Shown here piece after piece: positions 12,091-21,517 of a stretch of DNA of 64,000 nt. The notes under the pieces are model-generated. The model was not told the DNA's origin. It saw nothing but the letters and a program-made list of their open reading frames with translations, and searched no databases. The position numbers and the translations under genes are program-made. The DNA is from Watersipora subatra. Lineage: Eukaryota > Bryozoa > Gymnolaemata > Cheilostomatida > Watersiporidae. Every line of letters starts with the position of its first letter. The stretch's first letter is position 1. Location of the stretch: assembly GCF_963576615.1 (NCBI RefSeq), contig NC_088714.1, positions 41,076,072 to 41,140,071 of the forward strand, given 5' to 3'.

Positions 12091-15000
12091 TTAGTTTTCT
12101 GGCTGGGGGTACCTCACTGGTGGTTTGGATATGCGCCCTGACCTAGTTGTGTGCGTTTGCGCAGATGGAAGTGACTGATAATTACTACTAGGCTGGTGGG
12201 TGGTGTGTGAAGACTGTGAGGTATCTGATGAGGTTAAAGGCTGTGTGGCCTCTGACCTTGTGTCATTGTGGTCTACACCTTGTGCCGGTCTATGTTCCAC
12301 TGCCATAAAATTACGCATGGTTATATTCTCTAATTGCAAAGATTGCAGGGTTGTTGGGGCTTCCTTGTATGGCCTCAAGAATTTTATGTTCCTTCTAAAA
12401 ACTCTACCCTTGCCGATATTCACATAAAAACTCCTGGGTGTCTCTGCTCTCCGGATGATCACACCATCTACCCAACGCCGATGGCCTAGTTGGCACCAAA
12501 CTCTCATGCCCACACACATCTCAATAGGTCGCCTAGCTGGGCTTGTGTTGAACATATCTTGCGACTGGCGCTCTCTGAAAGCTTTCTCAATCAGGTTAAT
12601 GTCTACTTTTTGAAGTTTGAGCTGTTGAGGCATGAGCTGAAGATTGTTTCTTAGATTTCTTGACTGTAATAGAACTGAAGGTGATGGTAATTTACCCCCC
12701 AGTGGTGTAGATCGAAGGGAGGCTAAGACATCAAACAATGTTTGATTTGACTCATGGGCCTTTTTCAGGCTGCTTTTGATAGTTTGATTCATCCTTTCAG
12801 CAAGGCCGTTAGAACGAGAATAGTACGGACTAGATGTGATATGCTGTATCTCAAGTTCTTTTAGAAACTGTTCAAATTCAAATGATGTGAAATACGAAGC
12901 ATTATCAGAAACTAGAATCTCAGGTCTACCAAAGTCAAGGAACTGCCTAAGCAGTATCTCGACAATGCTACTTGAGTTTGCATTCTTCAGCTCACAGCAG
13001 GTAGGCCATTTGGAATATCTGTCTACCGTGACTAGATACTCCTTGCCAGCTAAGTGAAAAACATCTATGCTTACTGATTGCATTGAATACTGCGGTATGT
13101 CATATGGTTCGTAAGCACATTGTGCATTTGCCCTCACATTCTCCTGGCATGTTGCACAACTCAACACCACATCCTGTATCTGCCCCTGATAACCTGGCCA
13201 GTACACGGAATTTTTGGCTTTCTCTATGCACTTACTAACCCCTAAATGTCCTATGTGAATGATATCTATTACCTGCTTGCGCATAGACACTGGGATAACT
13301 ATTTGACTGTTTTTAAGTATCAGACCATCGTGTGTCGTCAAATCATATCTCGCTGCCCAAAATGGTTTCAGTGGTTCAGTGCACATTCTCCTCTTAGCTG
13401 GCCAGCCATTTCGTATGTAGCTGCTAAGGATTTGTAGAGTGCTGTCTGATTGCACTGTGCTAAGGAGCCGGTCTTTGAAGGTTGGGTTTCTAAGGACACC
13501 GCTAGTGACTGAATGGATTTGTTCTGTATCTAGTGAGCTTAGAGCTTCTGCATCTTCACATAAATCTGCCAAAAAGGCACGCGATAGTGTGTCTGCAAGA
13601 ACTAGAGCTTTACCTGGTTTATGCACAAGTGTGTAATCATATAATTGGTTGCATAGTCTCATTCTCAATAGCCTGGGACTGATATCATTAAGACCCTTAT
13701 TCATGATTCCTATGAGTGGAAGATGATCCGTTTCTACCACTACATGTTGACCATATATATATTGATGGAATCTTCGTAAGCCAAACTGAACTGCTAGATA
13801 TTCTTTTTCGATTTGAGCATACTTTTTTTGAGTGTCTGTCAGTGTGCAGCTAGCAAACTCAATTGGCTGCCCGTTATGCATTATCACTGCACCCATGCCA
13901 AACTGACTGGAGTCCACAGATAATACAATAGGCAGGTCTGGATCAAACATTCGCAATGCTGGAGTGGATGTCACCACAGCCTTCAGTTGTGCCAAGGACT
14001 CATCATGTGTGCCTGACCACGACCAAGTCGCATTTTTTTTTGTTAGTTCTCTCAGCGGGGTGGTTATGTCTGACAAATTAGGGCAAAACTTTGAGAGATA
14101 AGTTGCCATTCCAAGCAATCTACGAACATCTTCCACATTTTGTGGTTGAGGCATGTCAATGACTGCTTTGATCTTAGCTGGATCAGGCTTGATGACCCCA
14201 TCCCCAATTATGTGACCTAGATATTTGATGTGCTTTTGTCTGAATGTACACTTTGACTCATTTAACCGGAGGTTCTTTTCTCGGCACCTCTCTAGCACTG
14301 ATTTGAGGATTGCGTCATGTTCAGCCATTGTGGGTGCATGAATCAAGAGGTCATCGACATAGCACTCAACGCCTTTTATATCCTCAAATAGTTCAGAAAC
14401 TGTGCGACAAAATATCTCTGGGCTTGAAGAAATACCATATGGCAACCTTAAAAACCTGTATCTACCGAAGGGAGTGGCAAATGTGGTGAGTAGGCTACTA
14501 TCTTCGTCTAGCTCCAACTGTAAGAAGCCAGATGTAGCGTCTAACGTTGTGAATACCCGCGATTTAGATAGTTTAGCAAATATTTCTGATGCCGTGGGTA
14601 GTGCAAAATGTTCACGCCGTAAACATTTATTCAACTGAGTAGGATCTAGACAAATTCTAAGTGAGCCATTTGGTTTTAATACATTTACAATAGGGTGAAC
14701 CCAATCTGTGGCCTGTTTCACTTTGGCTATAGTGCCCTGAGATTCCATTTTTTGAAGAGTGTCCTTCAACTTATTGCGCAATCTAAAGGGAACCCTTCTG
14801 GCACTTTGAATTACTGGTTTAGCATTTTCTTTCAGTTGCAGAGCATGTTTGCATGGGAGGCACCCCAAACCACTGAACACATCTGGGTAAGCTTTAGCAA
14901 GGTCATCGCTGACTGTATTTGAGACATTGACCAAACCCAATTCCATTGCACTTGGTAATCCTAACAAGGTCTTCTGACCTGCACTTGATGACACTATTAC

Positions 15001-16080
15001 AAAATCTAGTGGTACAAAACGAGCGCTAACATCCACCAACAATGTTACTTTACCTAGTACATCTAGTTCATGGTTGCTAAATGAAACTAATGACTTGCCA
15101 TACTTTTGTAGAGGTGTATGCACCGATAAAGAGTCAAATATCCCTTTAGGCATGACATTGCATGAAGCTCCAGTGTCAACTTTGAGATGTAGCGGCTTTT
15201 CATTGCACCTTGTGGTGATGCACCATTCTCTTCGGCTCTTGTCGTTGTTCACAGTAAAAGTTATGTCATTCTGTTCTCCACTGGTCTCTACTAGCTCATA
15301 TGCAGCTTTGGCAGCAGACTTACGCTGTGGTGCCATACAAGCTATGCTGAAATGATTCATCTTGTGGCAATTTCGGCACCCTTTGCCGTATGCAGGGCAT
15401 GCTCCTTTAGGGTGACTCGACTTACAGTATTTACAGTTATTTACTCTGGCGCCGTTCTTATTCTTGTGAGCTAGATGGTTCGGTTGTTGTACTGTATTAA
15501 TATTAGCATTCTCTTTGTCGATCTTCATATCTGTAAGATAATGTTTGGTGGCTTCCGCCCGACGACACAGCTGTATAATTTTGTTCAAATCCGGATTGCC
15601 ATCTAAATTGAATATGTCCTCTCTGACTTCTGGCGAGTTAATGCCACATACAATTCTGTCTATCAGAGCACTATTTTGTTCATCAGCATGTATATTGCAA
15701 GTAGACAAGAGTCCGCGTAGTGCAGTTAAAAAATTGTCGAATGATTCACCTGGAAGCTGTGTTCTGTTATGAAACTTGTACCGTTCATAGATAATTTTCA
15801 CTTGTGGTGTAAAGTGCCGGGTGAATGCCTCCTTAACCTTTTCAATATCCTTGCGGTCTTCTTCAGGAAGATTGAAAGTTCGGAATATCTCCTGACCCTG
15901 TGGTCCAAGTAGGGTTAACAGTATGGCTACTTGGATTTCTCCCCCTTTTGTTGACTTTTCTGTTGCTAGCATATAAAAGTTAAATTGTTCAAGCCATTTG
16001 TGCCAGCTTCTGCTAGTCTCACTGGGGTTGCCAGCATTAGATATAAAGCAACCTGGAGCTCGCAAACCACCCTCTGCCAT
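12091..16080 (-). CDS. Gag-Pol polyprotein of Ty3-type retrotransposon
   Basis: One uninterrupted frame of 1329 codons. A longer open stretch begins at 16104, but its first codon is GTG; the first ATG is at 16078-16080. Domains (rough residues): Gag capsid-like 20-190; two Cys-rich zinc knuckles 216-248; aspartic protease with DTGA at 302-305; reverse transcriptase with YVDD at 574-577; RNase H with Asp-Ser-Ser near 723; integrase zinc-binding HHCC about 942-979; integrase catalytic D1006, D1059 and E1095; then a basic chromodomain-free C-terminus ending in a Ser/Thr/Gln-rich tail. It supplies particle assembly, reverse transcription and integration. All catalytic residues I can check are present, so the copy may be functional. 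Gag and Pol share a frame with no visible frameshift or stop, so their ratio must be set some other way. Confidence 0.95.
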   Translation of the reverse strand: MAEGGLRAPGCFISNAGNPSETSRSWHKWLEQFNFYMLATEKSTKGGEIQVAILLTLLGPQGQEIFRTFNLPEEDRKDIEKVKEAFTRHFTPQVKIIYERYKFHNRTQLPGESFDNFLTALRGLLSTCNIHADEQNSALIDRIVCGINSPEVREDIFNLDGNPDLNKIIQLCRRAEATKHYLTDMKIDKENANINTVQQPNHLAHKNKNGARVNNCKYCKSSHPKGACPAYGKGCRNCHKMNHFSIACMAPQRKSAAKAAYELVETSGEQNDITFTVNNDKSRREWCITTRCNEKPLHLKVDTGASCNVMPKGIFDSLSVHTPLQKYGKSLVSFSNHELDVLGKVTLLVDVSARFVPLDFVIVSSSAGQKTLLGLPSAMELGLVNVSNTVSDDLAKAYPDVFSGLGCLPCKHALQLKENAKPVIQSARRVPFRLRNKLKDTLQKMESQGTIAKVKQATDWVHPIVNVLKPNGSLRICLDPTQLNKCLRREHFALPTASEIFAKLSKSRVFTTLDATSGFLQLELDEDSSLLTTFATPFGRYRFLRLPYGISSSPEIFCRTVSELFEDIKGVECYVDDLLIHAPTMAEHDAILKSVLERCREKNLRLNESKCTFRQKHIKYLGHIIGDGVIKPDPAKIKAVIDMPQPQNVEDVRRLLGMATYLSKFCPNLSDITTPLRELTKKNATWSWSGTHDESLAQLKAVVTSTPALRMFDPDLPIVLSVDSSQFGMGAVIMHNGQPIEFASCTLTDTQKKYAQIEKEYLAVQFGLRRFHQYIYGQHVVVETDHLPLIGIMNKGLNDISPRLLRMRLCNQLYDYTLVHKPGKALVLADTLSRAFLADLCEDAEALSSLDTEQIHSVTSGVLRNPTFKDRLLSTVQSDSTLQILSSYIRNGWPAKRRMCTEPLKPFWAARYDLTTHDGLILKNSQIVIPVSMRKQVIDIIHIGHLGVSKCIEKAKNSVYWPGYQGQIQDVVLSCATCQENVRANAQCAYEPYDIPQYSMQSVSIDVFHLAGKEYLVTVDRYSKWPTCCELKNANSSSIVEILLRQFLDFGRPEILVSDNASYFTSFEFEQFLKELEIQHITSSPYYSRSNGLAERMNQTIKSSLKKAHESNQTLFDVLASLRSTPLGGKLPSPSVLLQSRNLRNNLQLMPQQLKLQKVDINLIEKAFRERQSQDMFNTSPARRPIEMCVGMRVWCQLGHRRWVDGVIIRRAETPRSFYVNIGKGRVFRRNIKFLRPYKEAPTTLQSLQLENITMRNFMAVEHRPAQGVDHNDTRSEATQPLTSSDTSQSSHTTHQPSSNYQSLPSAQTHTTRSGRISKPPVRYPQPEN

Positions 16081-16121
16081 TACTATCCAGAAGCGATAAT
16101 CCACACTATAGTCTATAGACG

Positions 16122-16132
16122 TCCTGACACCA
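16122..16132 (-). promoter_or_regulatory. primer-binding site, tRNA-Leu type
   Basis: Immediately inside the 5' LTR, in element orientation, the sequence reads TGGTGTCAGGA. This is the complement of the TCCTGACACCA 3' end I recall for animal tRNA-Leu. Confidence 0.75.
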
Positions 16133-16308
16133 TATTATAATGTGGAGTTTCCTCAAGGTGGTTTTATTGTATGAATGTTGACAAGGATAATTCAAGACGA
16201 CTGCTTAGCTAGGCTGCGTGATCAGTACTGATGAGTCATAAAGATAACATCAGCTAGACCACCCATAACATTGCTTCAAGGTCACACATACTTAGTACAC
16301 ATATAACA
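16133..16308 (-). repeat. 5' LTR (176 bp)
   Basis: Pair of the 3' LTR, with two substitutions. Followed on the + strand by the duplicated target GCATC at 16309-16313. Confidence 0.95.
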
Positions 16309-16313
16309 GCATC

Positions 16314-16390
16314 ACATGCAAATCGAACTCAGATATTCGGCTTTGCAGCCAAGCACACTACCAACTGCACCACTAGACCACCTCGCTGCA
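16314..16390 (-). repeat. tRNA-derived SINE head, split by the LTR element
   Basis: The minus strand has an A-box-like TGGTGCAGTTGG, a stem-loop around TTGGCTGCAAAGCCGA and a B-box-like GAGTTCGATTT at normal tRNA spacing. The acceptor arms do not pair, so this is a SINE rather than a tRNA gene. Removing the LTR element joins it to ATGCACAGGACAGACC at about 11720-11742, so the retroelement landed inside or just behind the SINE. Confidence 0.6.
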
Positions 16391-16786
16391 TTGTGGAATA
16401 ATTGTGCACATAGTTATTACACATGATGATCTCTTATGGCACACGAGACTGCCAGGCTATTAGTACATCATAACACTAGCAATGCTTTAGTAAATTATCA
16501 GTATGTCTTCCTGTTCTGTTTATGTTAGTCTTGTAAACAGACGTTTTTTATTGATAAAAAATAGTACTGCGTTGTGATTAAAACAACTAGGTTGTCTTTT
16601 ATATTTTCAACACCCAAGGTCAATTCCGTCACGTCAAAAGTGTTCCATTTGCTTTGAGCGTTCCACTTTAGTTTGAGTTCCTTTTGTTTTGGTAAATGTG
16701 CATTCTGTTGAAGATTATTAGTTTTTAAATTTGTGTGTAGATCTTTTAGCATTGAAAACAGAAAATGATAAAATAGCAAATAGCGC
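16391..16786. other. no gene seen
   Basis: AT-rich spacer. The 84-codon minus-strand frame at 16525-16779 has no recognisable domain. Confidence 0.3.
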
Positions 16787-16790
16787 TTAA

Positions 16791-18583
16791 CCCATTCAGA
16801 ACTAATTAGTTATTGGTTGACTGCTCCCCCAGCCTAATTAATTTTTCAGTAGCCTGACAATTAAAATAGAGCTACACAAAATTGAGTATAACTAGAGTTC
16901 TTTTCAAAATAATCTTGATTTGTTTTTTGCAGCTTAACAAAGACATTCCAGGCTACAATTTGTTATAAATTTCTGTGCACCTTTACAAATTCTACTAACC
17001 ACAATTGCTAATACTTCTGTGAACTTTTTTTTATCAAAATTATTTTTTATGTTTAATAGCAGCTCACAAACAGTTTTTTGGTACTGACATTGTTGGACCT
17101 ATGTTAGATTGATAGCAAACTTTATCAGCAGCAAATAAAAAAAGATTTCTCAATTCCAAGCAATAGAACAGGTGTTACTAGCTTCTAACCAACAATACGT
17201 CACTGACAGTTTTATCAATTATATAATCAAACAATTTGTTAATTTATATTGAAATGCATTGCAGAGGTTATTATGAATATATTATGCATAAAAAAAGATA
17301 CTCAAGTTAACAGCTAACAGACAATCAATCACCAGCAAAGAAAATATGTGTAAAAATACAGTAAAATATATTGTAAAAAATACAGTAAAAATGAATATGC
17401 ATGAAAACCAAACAATATATACATGTATAATATGGGTGTGTTCATAAAAAAAATGATGACACAGTGAGAGTTATTTGATGCCAACTACACATGCATATTT
17501 GCTCCCATTATAAGTTAGTTGATGCAGTATTCATCAGATATTGGTGTTGAAGCCCTAGGCTCATCATCAATGGCATCATCACTCACAAGCCCTTGACTGT
17601 CTTCACCTACATGTAGCAAATATGATCGGTAGTAAGCAACATATTTGCTTTCAAACTTCTCGTACAGCCTAGAAAAAATTGTGCTCTAGTAGCTTTTCAG
17701 GGTAAATACCTGATAAAAAATTGAAAATAAGTAGTCTGCTGCAGCTAACAATTGGTAATACAAATTGCAAATATTTTTTGATACTGTAGATATAAACACA
17801 GAAAGTCATGAAGATGATTACTGTGGTAAGTGTCCCCTATCAACCAATATTAGGGCCAAGTAGTTGGGGCTAGTTTATAGTAGATATTGAGGTTGAGAAC
17901 TATATGCTTGACTAACTGTGGGTTGAACAATTGGATATAAATGAAATAAGAAGTTTTTATTATCTTGTAGTTCTACAAGGAAATCATAAAATTATTATTT
18001 ATTATGGGGTAATAGAGTGATGAGTACATGCTGCAAAAAGATCTAAATTTTGTTAGATTGAAAATGTTATAATCATGTGTATCATGAATAAATCCATATC
18101 TTACACTGCTAGAATAAAGTTTGTTAGAAATTCACAAGAAAAATTTCGGCCTTTTATCGTTTTTTTTTCGGTAAAATTCTATAAATAGCCACATAAAACT
18201 TACCTTCTTCCATCAGAAAATTCTCATTTTCTTCTTGAACATTACTTTCGTTGCTATTTTCTTCCCCTGAGCTGATTACCACATCTAATTCACTTTAAGA
18301 TTTTGCCATCGTTCGGATAAACTTTTTCCAAAATGGCGATCAACAAATTTTCAAAACAATTGATATCTATCACGTAATTTGTTAGTTAAAACTCTCTTGT
18401 CCAATCACATATTTGGTATCAAAATGATGCCCAGACTCTTAAACTTCGTTTGGTGAATGAATAAAACCGATGTACCTAAACAGCTAAGCAATAGAGCAAA
18501 TCAAAGTTTAACCCGGAGACTCCGGGAACGGGCCCTGGAGAGCACAACTCTTCCCGTAGTAACCGGGAACAGTCCTGAATGGG
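16791..18583. mobile_element. decayed TTAA-type (piggyBac-like) element
   Basis: TTAA (16787-16790) precedes CCCATTCAGAAC, and GTCCTGAATGGG (ending 18583) is its inverse, followed by TTGA, a one-base decay of TTAA. Minus-strand exon-like remnants lie inside. 18204-18309 begins ATG but has a TAA at codon 5, then an acidic Ser/Glu-rich stretch and a good GTAAGT donor. 17515-17665 ends in an acidic SDDAIDDEPRASTPISDEYC tail. Their phases do not fit each other directly, so another exon or decay lies between. No catalytic region is visible. Confidence 0.55.
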
Positions 18584-18612
18584 TTGAAGCCTGTTTATAG
18601 TCATAGTTTATT

Positions 18613-18765
18613 AGAATCTATATAAATCTCTAAGTCCGTCGTTCAGTCTTTTTAGCTATAGCTAATACAATCTAGGAATGTAAGATCAACTTCCTGCTCG
18701 ATTTGATCTCGTAGCCTCCTGTTCACCAGGCAATAAACTAATCAATTAAGCTATGGGAGATGCAA
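18613..18765 (-). repeat. tRNA-derived SINE with GAGATTTATATAGA tail
   Basis: The minus strand reads CCCATAGCTTAATTGATTAG (A box) and ACGAGATCAAATC (B box), then a body ending GGACTTAGAGATTTATATAG. The head matches the SINE at 47121-47193 and the tail matches the one at 47345-47500. Confidence 0.65.
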
Positions 18766-19411
18766 CGGATTTATTGGGTGATACGAATTGTTATCTGGGT
18801 TAAAATACGCGTAGCACTTTTTGTTGCGCAACGCCACAAAAGCTTGCTTTCACGGTTTTTATTATTAGTAAGTTTACTAGCTTACTCAAATTAGCCATTG
18901 GCAATGTGCCAGGCTAATGGCAAGTGGCAGTCAACTAAATTACCTATCGCTATTTATAAGCTGGTTTATAAAACCCTTGCAATGCTGGGCATTGGGCTAG
19001 TTCGTAATATGTCCAAGATGTACAAATAGTTCTTGTGAAAAATCCTGCAGCCTAAACTTGAATTACATTGGCCAGAATAGCCGAACCTGAATTGTTGCAC
19101 ATTTCCTACCTGTATTTTGGTACCGTTAGGCCAAGTCACTATTATAACAAACAACATTGGCAGTTGTTATCATCAGGCTGATGACAGTAGCAAGTTTTGT
19201 GAACTTATGGTGAGCGGACTGTTATCACTGTCAGGTTCTATCATCTAATACTTTTTAGTTTGTATGAAAAGAGACCTTTCGGGAGCATGCAGAGAACACA
19301 TGGTTAATCTCTACTGGCATTGGGTGGAAAAGATAATTAACTTTAATGCGAGTTTTCAATACTTATGCATTTGTTCTTGACATTTATAGGATGAATATTC
19401 CACAAACATGC
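18766..19411. other. no gene seen
   Basis: No exon or terminal repeat recognised. Confidence 0.3.
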
Positions 19412-20774
19412 CAATCCATCGGTGTTTTTTTCACGTCATCAAGCCGTTTGCACATGCGCTCGTTAACGAAAAAGCCGCCATATTTGTAGAAAACGTTTGT
19501 CATTCCTTTATTTAATAGTATTTTTGGTGTTGTTTTAATACTATAATAAAAAAATTGCAATCAAAAGCACCGTTTTCTAAAATTCATTGCAAAAGCTTCG
19601 TTTTTTAACGATAAAAGTTGTCTATAAAGATGGCTGACAACGATAAAATGACGCCACAAAAAAACAAGGATAGTAAAGCAAGGTACATGGCTAGGCAGTC
19701 ACCTGACAGTTGTATGATCTGTAAGACCATGGCAATCCAAACTAGTACAAAGACCCTGAGTGACAAAAAATGGTTGCAACAGTTTTGTAGAGTTGCTCTG
19801 CCACAAATATGCTTGTAAGTAGAATAAGTTCACTGGAACCAAAAATAGTAATCTTTTAGCTACGCAATGATATAAAAATTGGTTCACAACAAGTAATGTT
19901 ACCTGAGGCCATTTTTTTATCTAGTTGGCTCCCAATTTGAAGTAACTTGTAAAGCACATCAGAACTATCAAGCTAGAAACATCATAATAGGTAGTTTAAT
20001 GATGCTATAATGTAAACTAATGTACTAAAGAAGAAATACAAGTATTGTTTTTATATTATAAATATAGGTGCAAATTGAGGTAAGTTGAATTGAAATATTA
20101 AATATCCCAATTACTTTTCAGTCTGAGTACCACGGAGTTAATACAATTAACTTTCTCAAGACACGCGTAATTTGGCTTACAGTATTGTGTACTAAAGTTG
20201 CGTCGATTATGGAGTAGTCACAACTATATTTGAATATAATGATGCTCTGTGCAACATGCAGTACTCTCTTTTTTATATCAGCTGCCATAGTAAAGACAAA
20301 TATTGTGTACATGTAATTTGTCGATAGTTTGGCATTGCACGTTTAATTTTTATAAGAACAAATTGCATTTGCAATACATTTTGCTAGAAGTGGTGTACAG
20401 ACGATTTAGAGCTAGGAGATTCTACTTCACCTGGTGATTGAAGAAAAGCCGATCTGCTACGCTCTCCTGAATCTCAACCAAACTTGAGAATCCTTTGTTT
20501 TTTCGTGACGTCATTCTATCGTTGTCTGCCATCTTTATGGACAACTTTTATCGTTAAAAACACGAAGCTTCTGCAATCAAAACAAGCTTCTGCAAATCAA
20601 AAAAGCATTGCAAACAATGCTTTTTTTAGCAAATTTTTTATTTTAGTATCGGAACAACACCGAAAAATACTATCAATCGAGAGAATGGCGATCGTTTTCT
20701 ACAAAGATGGCGGCTTTTTCGTAGACGAGTGCATGTGCAAATAGGGTGATGAAGTAAAAAAAAACGATGGATTG
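19412..20774. mobile_element. long-inverted-repeat (foldback-like) element
   Basis: 19412-19660 and about 20510-20774 are inverted copies of roughly 250 bp. They start CAATCCATCG, pass through ACGAAAAAGCCGCCAT and TTTGTAGAAAACG, and end near AAAGATGGCWGACAACGATA. Several indels separate the arms. No target duplication is obvious and the 850-bp middle has no recognised coding. Long TIRs occur in foldback and Mutator-like elements, but the superfamily is unassigned. Confidence 0.7.
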
Positions 20775-21317
20775 TTGTAATTCTGTATATCACTGTGTTT
20801 CTATGAAGCGCATGATTCACAAATTGTAGCCAATCCGCAAGGTAATCGCATCATGGAAACGGCATAAATCGGCAAGCTAAGTGAGTTTTGCGATTCACAA
20901 AACTTTATCGAATCCATCATGCTTGTGAATAGTGGAAACAGCACTTGCGATTGATGCGCATTAAAATGCTGCGCTAGCTATTCAATTTTAAACATTTTCA
21001 ATACATTCGTTGTCCTTTCTCAATCGAGTTTCCCGCGTTTGTGTCGCTGAAATATGCGTTGCTAATTACTAACTTATAGCGTACAATTCCTTACCTTTTT
21101 TCAAAAAGACGCTGGAGTCAATCTACATCATGCGAATGTCCAAAGAAACAATTAAATCGCACGGTAACACAACTCCAAATCCGCATGATACGAGTCATAC
21201 GCTATGGCCACATAATTCTTGCACATCTTTGTATGTTGATGCTTTCTTCAAAGAGTTGATAAAAATCTGAGTGACAGTACTCGATGTGTTCCTTTCTATC
21301 ACCTTATTCATTGCAGG
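20775..21317. other. 5' region of HTD2-like gene
   Basis: No coding exon recognised. A splice-acceptor-like TTCATTGCAG sits two bases upstream of the HTD2-like ATG, which suggests an upstream non-coding exon somewhere in this interval or further left. Confidence 0.35.
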
Positions 21318-21517
21318 ATGTTAACGCTCCTCTGCTCTATCGGTAAAATACCAGTTTCATTCCGCTCCCTCACAACCCTCTCTTCTCACCGCATATTCAG
21401 TCAGAATGAAGTCAATTTGTTCGCGGAACTTTCGGGAGACAAAAACATAATACACATCAATGAAAAAGCAAGTGAGAAATATGGTGGTCCAATTGTACAT
21501 GGCACACTGATGTTAGG
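21318..21517 (+). CDS. HTD2: HTD2-like exon 1
   Basis: ATG to a GG|GTGAGC donor. Codes for the presequence and the SGDxNxxH active-site motif. Confidence 0.75.

Larger units (their letters stand above)
11748..16308 (-). mobile_element. complete Ty3-type LTR retrotransposon
   Basis: A 4561-bp element on the minus strand with 176-bp LTRs at both ends, a primer-binding site, one gag-pol frame, a polypurine tract and a perfect 5-bp duplication GCATC (11743-11747 and 16309-16313). The LTRs differ at only two positions (T/G near 11833/16218 and C/T in the last six bases), so insertion is recent. The domain order protease-RT-RNase H-integrase places it in Ty3/Gypsy (Metaviridae). The single fused frame with two zinc knuckles, the very short LTRs and a tRNA-Leu-type primer site point to the mag/steamer side of the family, an inference from memory. 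Nothing resembling an envelope gene follows pol. Confidence 0.95.

Noticed and set aside
16081..16104. Extra eight codons at the N-terminus of Gag
   Set aside because: The open frame starts with GTG at 16104; the first ATG is at 16078-16080, so I used that.
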